A DNA stretch of 5,426 nt, taken from the NCBI GenBank assembly GCA_006954465.1, contig LVVU01000096.1, positions 1 to 5,426 on the forward strand, in the 5' to 3' direction. Shown here in pieces: positions 1 through 5,426 of the stretch. Position numbers and translations under genes: made by a program. Origin of the DNA: Candidatus Methanoprimaticola hominis (lineage in GTDB: Archaea; Thermoplasmatota; Thermoplasmata; Methanomassiliicoccales; Methanomethylophilaceae). Below the pieces are notes generated by a model. It did not search any database. It was not told the DNA's origin and saw only the letters and a program-made list of their open reading frames with translations. Numbering within the stretch: the stretch's first letter is position 1; each line of letters begins with the position of its first letter.

Positions 1-1665
1 GCCCCTGACGGCCTCGCGGAACTCTCCCAGCCTCTCGGGCTTCTCGGGGTTGCCGAAGTTCAGGCAGTCCGTGAACGCGTTGGGCCTGGCGCCGACGGCG
101 ACGATGTTCCTGCAGGTCTCGTCGATGCAGGACATGCCTCCCTTGTACGGGTCGGCCTCGGTGAACCAGGGGTTGCAGCCGATGGCGGCGGCGAGCCCCT
201 TGTATCTGTCGGGAACGGGCCTGAGGACGCTGGCGTCCCCGGGTCCGGTCTCGTTGAGCGGTCCGACCATGGGGTGGACGACGGTGGCGGCACGGACCTC
301 GTGGTCGTACTGCCTTATCGCCCACTCCTTGGATGCGACGTTCGGATCCGAGAGCATGACGAGGATCGCGTCCTTGTCGCTGTCGATGACGGGGAAGACC
401 TCCTTCGCCTTCGTGGAGACGGTCGGAAGCTCGTAGGGACGCTCGTAGACCGGCCCTCCGGTGAGGAACTCCAGATCCATATCGAAGATCTGCTCCCCGT
501 CCCAGAACAGGCGGGTGTGCATGGTGTCCGTCGTTACCCCTATCGGGGTGGCGGGGACATCCCAGAGGTCGAAGACCTCCAGCACGGCATCCACGTTCTC
601 GGGCTTGCAGGTGCACATCATGCGCTCCTGGGACTCGGACACCCAGATCTCCCAGGGCGCCAGTCCGGGCTCCTTGAGGGGGACCTTCTCGAGATTCACG
701 TCGGCTCCGCAGCCTCCGTCGAGGGCCATCTCGCCCACGACACAGCTCAGTCCGCCGCCTCCCAGGTCCTTCATACCGGTGATGAGGTGCCTGGCGTTGA
801 TCTCGAAGCATGCGTGCATGACGGGCTCCTTCATGATCGGGTCGCCGAGCTGGACAGCTCCCCTGGAGTCCTCGTCGGATGTGGAGGTGAGGTCCGCGGA
901 TGCGAAGTTCACTCCGTGGATCCCGTCCCTGCCGGTCAGTCCGCCGATGAGGATCATGACCTCTCCGGGACCTCCGGCGTAGTTCTTGGCGAGATCCGCC
1001 CTCTTCACGATCCCGAGGCACGCCACATTGACGAGACAGTTCCCGGTGTACTTGTCATCGAAGAAGAATCCGCCCGTGATCGTCGGGATCCCGACGCGGT
1101 TCCCGTAGTCGCGGATGCCGGAGACCACGCCGCTCATCAGGTACCTGGGGCTCTTGACTCCGGGAGGGAGGTCGACGGCCTTGTCGATAGGCCCGAAGCA
1201 CAGGGGATCTGCGAGTCCTATGGGCTGGGCGCCCATGCAGACCACGTCCCTCAGGATGCCTCCGATCCCCGTCGCCGCGCCTCCATAGGGCTCGATGGCG
1301 GAAGGATGATTGTGGCTCTCGATCCTCAGAGCGTAGCCGTAGTCGTCATCGAAGACCATGACTCCAGCGTCTCCTCTCGACAGAATGTCGTCCCTGTCGA
1401 TGCCGAAGACGAACTCCTTGAGGATCGGCTTGGAGCTCTTGTAGCAGCAGTGCTCGCTCCACGCCTGTCCGAGCGCCTGGAGCTCGACATCGGTGGGATC
1501 CCTGCCCTCCTTGACGAAGTAATCCCTGACAGTCCTCATCTCATCGAGGGAAAGACCGAGGCTCATGTCCGAGGACAGTTTGGACAGGTCCTCGTCGGAC
1601 GCGTCCCTGATAGAGACGTCGCACAGGTCGAACGGCGCATCGCGCCTGCTCATCCCGCAGGCCAT
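1..1665 (-). CDS. purL: Phosphoribosylformylglycinamidine synthase subunit PurL (small type), 3' end cut off by the window edge
   Basis: PurL is the ATP-dependent synthetase subunit that, with PurS and the glutaminase PurQ, converts FGAR to FGAM in cytosolic de novo purine synthesis. The minus strand reads open for 555 codons from ATG at 1665 to position 1 without a stop. Small-type PurL proteins are about 720-740 residues, so roughly the last quarter is missing. Family motifs occur in order: SEHCCYKSSKP (70-80, with conserved His72), RIESHNHPSAIEPYGGAATG (about 114-133), GRDGIHG (245-251), MKDLGGGGLS (298-307), SESQERM (343-349), ASKEWAIRQYDHEVR in the second half (444-458) and TDCLNFGNPEKPE (532-544). 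It lies one base after the purS stop, so the two are surely cotranscribed. The start is not settled: ATG at 1665 lies immediately after a GGTGAG, too close for it to serve as a ribosome site, while an in-frame ATG at 1653 lies 12 bases from that GGTGAG. Conserved sequence starts only around residue 40, so homology would not decide it easily. Identification is very secure. Confidence 0.97.
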   Translation of the reverse strand, partial: MACGMSRRDAPFDLCDVSIRDASDEDLSKLSSDMSLGLSLDEMRTVRDYFVKEGRDPTDVELQALGQAWSEHCCYKSSKPILKEFVFGIDRDDILSRGDAGVMVFDDDYGYALRIESHNHPSAIEPYGGAATGIGGILRDVVCMGAQPIGLADPLCFGPIDKAVDLPPGVKSPRYLMSGVVSGIRDYGNRVGIPTITGGFFFDDKYTGNCLVNVACLGIVKRADLAKNYAGGPGEVMILIGGLTGRDGIHGVNFASADLTSTSDEDSRGAVQLGDPIMKEPVMHACFEINARHLITGMKDLGGGGLSCVVGEMALDGGCGADVNLEKVPLKEPGLAPWEIWVSESQERMMCTCKPENVDAVLEVFDLWDVPATPIGVTTDTMHTRLFWDGEQIFDMDLEFLTGGPVYERPYELPTVSTKAKEVFPVIDSDKDAILVMLSDPNVASKEWAIRQYDHEVRAATVVHPMVGPLNETGPGDASVLRPVPDRYKGLAAAIGCNPWFTEADPYKGGMSCIDETCRNIVAVGARPNAFTDCLNFGNPEKPERLGEFREAVRG

Positions 1666-1666
1666 C

Positions 1667-1906
1667 TCATCTCACCGATACCCTATAGTTCTGGATGACG
1701 GGGTTGGCCAGGAGCTTCCTGCACATCTCCTCGGCCTCCGCCTGCGCCTCGGCGGGCGGGAGGTCCATGTCGACCTCGAACAGCTTGACCGTCTTCACGT
1801 CGTTGACGCCCTTGAATCCCAGGGATTCCAGAGTCTTCCTGGTGTTCTTCCCTTCGGGATCGGCGACCCCTTTCTTGAGCTCGATTCTGATCTCGACGAC
1901 TGTCAT
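1667..1906 (-). CDS. purS: Phosphoribosylformylglycinamidine synthase subunit PurS
   Basis: PurS is the small structural subunit that holds PurL and PurQ together in FGAM synthases made of separate subunits, as found in archaea and Gram-positive bacteria. The 79-residue product matches the usual length of about 80. It shows the family pattern: a first beta strand (VEIRIELKKGVADPEGK, 4-20), the central GFKGVNDVKTVKLFEVDMD (30-48), and a C-terminal EEMCRKLLANPVIQNYRVSV close to the usual 'CEKLLANxVIExYxxEV' ending. The ATG at 1906 is the first residue of the conserved strand region. No clear Shine-Dalgarno sequence precedes it, and a TATA-like box sits about 30 bases upstream, so a leaderless or nearly leaderless mRNA is likely. 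Its TGA stop (1669-1667) overlaps an out-of-frame ATG, and purL begins one base later. PurQ is not visible and may lie beyond the left edge or elsewhere. Confidence 0.95.
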   Translation of the reverse strand: MTVVEIRIELKKGVADPEGKNTRKTLESLGFKGVNDVKTVKLFEVDMDLPPAEAQAEAEEMCRKLLANPVIQNYRVSVR

Positions 1907-1930
1907 TGGGAGCGACCTATGGTTAGCACG

Positions 1931-1942
1931 CTTTTAACATAT
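1931..1942 (-). promoter_or_regulatory. Probable TATA box of the purS-purL operon
   Basis: On the minus strand this reads ATATGTTAAAAG, an AT-rich island inside GC-rich surroundings. Its centre is about 30 bases before the purS ATG at 1906. Archaeal TATA boxes are centred about 25-27 bases before the transcription start, so RNA would begin within a few bases of the start codon. That agrees with the lack of a clear ribosome binding site. The bases just upstream, where a BRE would lie, are an alternating CG tract and not the usual purine-rich element. The position supports the call; the consensus match is moderate. Confidence 0.5.
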
Positions 1943-1957
1943 CGCACGCGCGCGACA

Positions 1958-1970
1958 GGAACCACGTTCC
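1958..1970. promoter_or_regulatory. Short dyad, possible operator for the purS promoter
   Basis: GGAAC and GTTCC form a perfect 5-bp inverted repeat around the 3-base centre CAC. It lies about 15 bases upstream of the purS TATA-like box, where an activator or repressor could bind. A dyad this short can arise by chance in GC-rich DNA, and no known purine regulator site is recognised, so this is only a candidate. Confidence 0.2.
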
Positions 1971-1996
1971 AGCGATGCTGACGGCATCAACAACAC

Positions 1997-2065
1997 CCTT
2001 GTTGGTTTGTGTGAAATTTCCCTGTCAAGTTATGTGAATTTTCCTTGTCAGTTTGTGTGAAATCT
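1997..2065 (+). repeat. Three contiguous imperfect 23-bp direct repeats upstream of the ATPase gene
   Basis: Three units abut without spacers: 1997-2019, 2020-2042 and 2043-2065. Each begins CCTTGT or CCCTGT and contains TGTGAA followed by a T-rich end. By eye units 1 and 3 agree at 20 of 23 positions, units 2 and 3 at 17, and units 1 and 2 at 16. The array stops 8 bases before the TATA-like box of the ATPase gene, about 38 to 106 bases upstream of the inferred transcription start. This placement suggests a multi-site operator. The period is not a multiple of three, so it is not a coding repeat, and it is not a whole number of helical turns. Function is unknown. Confidence 0.85.
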
Positions 2066-2073
2066 CGATGACA

Positions 2074-2082
2074 TTAAATATA
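2074..2082 (+). promoter_or_regulatory. Probable TATA box of the DUF4143 ATPase gene
   Basis: The sequence TTAAATATA is the best TATA-like box in the window. Its centre is 25 bases before the ATG at 2103, so transcription should start at or next to the start codon and give a leaderless mRNA. No Shine-Dalgarno-like sequence lies between 2083 and 2102, which fits. The 23-bp repeats end 8 bases upstream, so a protein bound there would be close to the TBP/TFB complex. Confidence 0.65.
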
Positions 2083-2102
2083 CTTGATATGCTAACTTAA
2101 TT

Positions 2103-3392
2103 ATGACCTTAACTCCCGAAGGCTACAGACCCAGGATAATCGATGAAAGGTTCCAACGCTGTCTGAAGACCTTCGGTGCCGTCTATGTCAGAGGCCCTAG
2201 GAATTGCGGAAAGACCTGGACATCCAGGAACAACTGCAACAGTGAGATCCAACTGACACCGGATGTAATCAAGATGGTATCGACCGATCGGTCGCTGGCA
2301 TTGGAAGGGGATGCACCCCACCTTATAGACGAATGGCAGGCCGTGCCGCTCCTCTGGGACGATGTCCGCTTCGACCTGGACCGCACCGGGAAGAAGGGTC
2401 AATATATCCTCTGCGAATCCCACTCGATCTCCAAAGACGAGGAGATGAAGCAGGTACACAGCGGAATCGGCCGCATAGATACCATCGACATGCATACGAT
2501 GTCTCTTTTCGAATCCGGCGATTCGGATGGCTCCGTCTCTCTGAAAGGATTGTTCGATGACAAATTCGTCGGCCGCATGGGGCCAGAGATCAGACTGAAG
2601 GATCTCATAAGACTGACCTCCAGAGGAGGATGGCCCAGTCTGCTTTCGAAGGATGTCGACCCCTGGGAGGCGAATACGGGATACATCAAAAGACTGTGCG
2701 AAGTGGATGTCATCAGGATAGATGGAGTTCAGCGCAGCTCGCACAAGATGCGCATGCTCCTCAGGTCCCTGGCACGTAACGAATCGACGGTGGTCAAGAA
2801 CTCCACCTTGAAACGGGATCTTGTGGAGTTCGATGATGAAACGATCTCAGAATCCACTGTATCCGACTACATAGAGGTGCTCGAGAGGCTGAACATGCTG
2901 TGGTATCAACCGTCCTTCGATCCCTGCCCCCGTTCATCGCTCAGAGTCGGGAAGAAACCCAAGAGACATCTGGCGGACCCCTCCCTATCCATGGCCGCCC
3001 TGGGTCTGACACCCGAAGCCGCGTTGAAAGATCTCGAGACGTTCGGCTTCATGTTCGAAGCCCTCTGCGAAAGAGACCTCCTGATATACGCCGAGGCGAA
3101 CGGGGGGACCCTGTACCATTACCGGGATCAACGCAACGAGATCGATGCAGTGGTCGAGATGGCCGATGGGAGGTGGGGTGCATTCGAGATCAAGCTAGGC
3201 TTCGATGCCGTGGATGCGGCTGCCGCCAACCTCGTGAGGATGTCCTCCAAGTTCGTGGAGGAGGGTGGGAAAGCTCCTGCGGTCATGTGCGTCATCTGCG
3301 GCATGAGCAGGGCCGCATACAGGCGCGAGGACGGTGTGTACGTGATGCCTATAACCATGCTCCGGGAACGATGCTCACGCGAACATTATTAG
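2103..3392 (+). CDS. Predicted ATPase with AAA_14 and DUF4143 domains (COG1373 family), function unknown
   Basis: The complete 429-residue protein has the layout and usual length of the large AAA_14/DUF4143 family, which is often present in many copies per genome and has no established cellular role. After the typical YRPRIID opening (8-14) comes a P-loop, GPRNCGKT (31-38), then the Walker B segment HLIDEWQ (73-79, Asp76 and Glu77). GQYILCESHS (99-108) sits where relatives usually have GQ(F/Y)ILTGS, so the sensor region differs. MSLFESGDS (133-141) and RGGWPSLL (174-181) are family hallmarks. The C-terminal part has a PD-(D/E)XK nuclease-like pattern: NEIDAVVE (345-352, Asp348) followed by WGAFEIKLG (358-366, Glu362 and Lys364). 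Nuclease activity is not shown for the family. No signal peptide or membrane segment is evident. The ATG at 2103 matches the TATA spacing and the conserved N-terminus. The gene stands alone between purS and cdc48, and its GC content is uneven, with some 60-base stretches near 45%. Confidence 0.92.
   Translation: MTLTPEGYRPRIIDERFQRCLKTFGAVYVRGPRNCGKTWTSRNNCNSEIQLTPDVIKMVSTDRSLALEGDAPHLIDEWQAVPLLWDDVRFDLDRTGKKGQYILCESHSISKDEEMKQVHSGIGRIDTIDMHTMSLFESGDSDGSVSLKGLFDDKFVGRMGPEIRLKDLIRLTSRGGWPSLLSKDVDPWEANTGYIKRLCEVDVIRIDGVQRSSHKMRMLLRSLARNESTVVKNSTLKRDLVEFDDETISESTVSDYIEVLERLNMLWYQPSFDPCPRSSLRVGKKPKRHLADPSLSMAALGLTPEAALKDLETFGFMFEALCERDLLIYAEANGGTLYHYRDQRNEIDAVVEMADGRWGAFEIKLGFDAVDAAAANLVRMSSKFVEEGGKAPAVMCVICGMSRAAYRREDGVYVMPITMLRERCSREHY
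3384..3391 (+). promoter_or_regulatory. Candidate TATA-like box of cdc48 inside the end of the ATPase gene
   Basis: CATTATTA is the only AT-rich patch near the start of cdc48, centred about 30 bases before the ATG at 3418. It overlaps the last codons and the TAG stop of the ATPase gene. The spacing would give an mRNA with a very short leader. The match to a TATA consensus is weak; the alternative is that cdc48 is read through from the ATPase promoter. Confidence 0.3.
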
Positions 3393-3417
3393 GCCCCGAG
3401 CCGTCACAGGATGCATC

Positions 3418-5426
3418 ATGTCAGATTCCATCGTCCTGAAGGTGGCCATGGCCAGGTCCCAGAGCGAAGCGGGATACGGACGCGCCAGGATGGACGGCGG
3501 GTCCCGCAGGGCGCTAGGGGTCGAGCTCGGAGATACCGTCGAGATCGCCGGCAAGAGGTCCGTCGTCGCCAAGGTCTTCAAGTGCGACCCGGAGGACGAG
3601 GGACGCGGGATGCTGTTCATCGACGGTCTCACGAGGACGAACGCAGGGGTCAGCGTCGACGAGAACGTCACCGTCAGGAGATGCATCCCGCAACCCGCGG
3701 AGCAGATCACCCTGGCACCCAACATCCCCGACGGGAAGAGGATCAAGTTCGAATCGGGGATCGAAAACGTGTTCCTGAAGGGGCTCATGAACCGCCCGCT
3801 CATGGCGGACACGGACATAATCGTCCCCAACATCGCCCTCATGGGGAACCGCTCGACCTTCACCGTGGTGTCCACCACACCCAAGGGAGCCGTCATCGTC
3901 AACGAGAAGACGAGGATCGTCGTCAAGGACACGCCCAAGAAGCAGCAGACCGCCAAGGTCCAGAGAGGGCACCAGATAACCTACGACGACGTCGGAGGGT
4001 TGGACGAGGAGCTGAGGAGGATCAGGGAGATGATAGAGCTCCCTCTCAAGCATCCAGAGCTCTTCGAGAGGCTGGGGATCGGAGCGCCGAAGGGCGTGCT
4101 CCTGTACGGCCCTCCCGGAACCGGGAAGACGCTCATGGCCGAAGCCGTGGCGAACGAGTCCGGAGCCGCTTTATTCTCGGTCCGCGGCCCGGAGATCATC
4201 GGACAGTACTACGGTCAGAGCGAGGAACGGCTCAGAGAGATCTTCAAAGAGGCTGCCGAGAACGCTCCGAGCATCGTGTTCCTGGACGAGATCGACTCGA
4301 TCGCACCCAACAGGAACGACGTGTACGGCGAGGTCGAGAGGAGGGTCGTGGCGCAGCTCCTCACCCTCATGGACGGACTCGACGACAGAGGGAACGTCAT
4401 AGTCATCGGAGCCACCAACAGGGAGGACTCCATCGATCCGGCGCTGAGGAGGCCGGGGAGGTTCGACAGGGAGATCGAGATAGGCATCCCCGGAAGGAAG
4501 TCCAGAGCGGACATCCTGTCCGTCCACCTCAGGGACATGCCCCTCACGCCGGATGTCACCCCGGAGAAGCTCGCATCGCTCACCCAGGGGTTCGTGGGAG
4601 CGGACCTGGCGGCGCTGTGCAGGGAGGCGGCCATGAACTGCCTCAGCTCGAGGATGAACGAGCTCGATCTGGACAAGGCGGTCCCCGCCGAGATCCTCGA
4701 ATCGATGAAGGTCTCCATGGACGACTTCACCGCGGCGCTCGGCGATGTGGAGCCGAGCGGCATGAGGGAGGTGCTCGTCGAGATCCCCAAGGTGTCCTGG
4801 GAGGATGTGGGGGGATTGGACGACGTGAGGAGGAGGATCGAAGAGGTCTTCGTCCCCGAGGAGGGGAACGGAGCCTACGACAGGCTCGGTATCGAGCCGG
4901 GCAAGGGCATCCTCCTGTACGGCCCTCCAGGGACCGGGAAGACCCTCATCGCCAAGGCCCTGGCCAACGAGTCGGGCACCAACTTCATCTCGGTCAACGG
5001 CCCGGAGATGGCCAGCAAATGGATGGGCGAGAGCGAGCGCGCCATCCGTCAGATCTTCAAACGCGCCAAGCAGATGGCTCCGTGCATCATATTCTTCGAC
5101 GAGCTGGATTCCATAGCCCCTGTCAGAGGCATGGGGGACGGCTCCGCATGGGAGAGGGTCGTGGCGCAGATGCTCACGTCCATGGACGGCGTGGAAGGGC
5201 TGAGGAACGTCACGGTTATGGGTGCGACCAACCGCCCCGACATGGTCGATCCGGCGCTTCTCAGGCCGGGGAGGTTCGACAGGCTCATCCTCGTCGGAAA
5301 ACCGGATGCCGATTCCAGATTGGGCATCCTGAAGGTCCATACCCGGAGGATGCCGCTCGGGGATGTCGATCTCGCGGCGATAGCCGCCATGACCGACGGG
5401 TACGTCGGCGCGGACCTCGCAGCGGT
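3418..5426 (+). CDS. cdc48: Cdc48/VAT-type AAA+ ATPase (p97 homologue), C-terminus beyond the window
   Basis: This cytosolic hexameric unfoldase uses ATP to thread proteins through its pore, often for proteasomal degradation. The frame is open for 669 codons to the window edge; archaeal VAT is about 745 residues, so the end of D2 and the tail are missing. The N-domain has a double-psi barrel (about 1-92, with DPEDEGRGMLFIDG at 57-70 and TNAGVSVDENVTVRR at 74-88) and a second subdomain to about 180. D1 has DDVGGLDEE (190-198), Walker A GPPGTGKT (231-238), Walker B IVFLDEID (286-293), sensor-1 Asn334 and arginine-finger candidates Arg345/Arg348. D2 has DVGGLDD (463-469), Walker A (502-509), Walker B FFDELD (559-564), Asn605 and Arg616/Arg619. 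Both ATPase sites look intact. D1 pore loop 1 reads QYYG (263-266) where VAT proteins usually have KYYG; D2 reads KWMG (534-537). The ATG at 3418 has a weak AGG seven bases upstream and fits the N-domain start. It follows the ATPase stop by 25 bases. Confidence 0.97.
   Translation, partial: MSDSIVLKVAMARSQSEAGYGRARMDGGSRRALGVELGDTVEIAGKRSVVAKVFKCDPEDEGRGMLFIDGLTRTNAGVSVDENVTVRRCIPQPAEQITLAPNIPDGKRIKFESGIENVFLKGLMNRPLMADTDIIVPNIALMGNRSTFTVVSTTPKGAVIVNEKTRIVVKDTPKKQQTAKVQRGHQITYDDVGGLDEELRRIREMIELPLKHPELFERLGIGAPKGVLLYGPPGTGKTLMAEAVANESGAALFSVRGPEIIGQYYGQSEERLREIFKEAAENAPSIVFLDEIDSIAPNRNDVYGEVERRVVAQLLTLMDGLDDRGNVIVIGATNREDSIDPALRRPGRFDREIEIGIPGRKSRADILSVHLRDMPLTPDVTPEKLASLTQGFVGADLAALCREAAMNCLSSRMNELDLDKAVPAEILESMKVSMDDFTAALGDVEPSGMREVLVEIPKVSWEDVGGLDDVRRRIEEVFVPEEGNGAYDRLGIEPGKGILLYGPPGTGKTLIAKALANESGTNFISVNGPEMASKWMGESERAIRQIFKRAKQMAPCIIFFDELDSIAPVRGMGDGSAWERVVAQMLTSMDGVEGLRNVTVMGATNRPDMVDPALLRPGRFDRLILVGKPDADSRLGILKVHTRRMPLGDVDLAAIAAMTDGYVGADLAA

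Larger units (their letters stand above)
1907..2102. other. Divergent intergenic region between purS and the DUF4143 ATPase gene
   Basis: This 196-base stretch separates two genes read outward in opposite directions. The half nearest purS is GC-rich, with an alternating CG run and a small dyad. The half nearest the ATPase turns AT-rich and contains three 23-bp direct repeats followed by a TATA-like box. I see no convincing open frame, tRNA-like fold or T-rich terminator in it. All transcription signals for purS-purL, and those for the ATPase gene, should lie here. Confidence 0.8.

Noticed and set aside
274..1698. Long plus-strand open frame of 474 codons opposite purL
   Set aside because: It is antisense to purL, whose motifs are unmistakable. 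Its translation is rich in Asp, Gly, Val, Arg and His with no recognisable domain, as expected from the complement of a GC-rich gene.
1565..1981. Plus-strand open frame of 138 codons across purS
   Set aside because: It is antisense to purS and the start of purL, crosses the purS promoter region, and lacks any domain signal.
1997..2065. CRISPR array
   Set aside because: The three repeats abut with no unique spacers, are only 23 bp, differ from each other, and no cas gene is nearby.
2109..2744. Minus-strand open frame of 211 codons opposite the ATPase gene
   Set aside because: The plus strand here encodes the conserved P-loop and Walker B motifs; the antisense product resembles nothing recognisable.
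3411..3413. Alternative ATG upstream of the cdc48 start
   Set aside because: It is seven bases from the chosen ATG and therefore in another frame, which does not encode the conserved N-domain.
1997..3417. Insertion sequence or transposon carrying the ATPase
   Set aside because: No transposase, no terminal inverted repeats and no target-site duplication could be seen around the gene; DUF4143 proteins are not transposases.
3393..3417. Terminator between the ATPase gene and cdc48
   Set aside because: The 25-base gap has no T-rich run and no stable hairpin, so nothing supports a terminator.
3375..4053. Overlapping minus-strand open frames opposite the start of cdc48
   Set aside because: They lie opposite the well-supported Cdc48 N-domain and have no recognisable protein features.
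4171..5340. Minus-strand open frame of 389 codons opposite cdc48
   Set aside because: It is a shadow of the cdc48 reading frame: biased composition, no domain, and no promoter or ribosome site. The internal duplication in its text mirrors the two AAA+ domains on the other strand.

Overview
The window looks archaeal, most likely a GC-rich euryarchaeon of the Thermoplasmata/Methanomassiliicoccales type; that lineage is an inference from gene content, not a database match. Supporting signs are a stand-alone PurS subunit beside a small-type PurL, a Cdc48/VAT protein with the full archaeal N-domain plus two AAA+ domains, strong use of AGG for arginine, and A/T-rich TATA-like boxes about 25-30 bases before start codons that lack clear Shine-Dalgarno sequences. 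Together these point to leaderless archaeal transcription.

Layout. On the minus strand, positions 1906 to 1 carry purS followed after one base by purL, which runs off the left edge after 555 codons. Both serve the fourth step of de novo purine synthesis (FGAR to FGAM). A 196-base divergent intergenic region (1907-2102) separates this operon from a plus-strand gene. It holds a TATA-like box for each direction, a small dyad and an alternating CG tract on the purS side, and three contiguous imperfect 23-bp direct repeats on the other side. The plus-strand gene (2103-3392) encodes a complete 429-residue predicted ATPase of the AAA_14/DUF4143 (COG1373) family, whose biological role is unknown. Twenty-five bases later begins cdc48 (3418 to the right edge, 669 codons visible), an AAA+ unfoldase.

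How the genes fit together. purS and purL act in one enzyme complex. The DUF4143 ATPase has no evident link to purine synthesis or to Cdc48. Its patchy, locally lower GC content and private repeat array suggest an independently acquired or paralogous gene sitting between two housekeeping loci. No RNA gene, CRISPR array, insertion sequence or clear terminator was seen. The least explained element is the 3 x 23-bp repeat block lying directly upstream of the ATPase TATA-like box.
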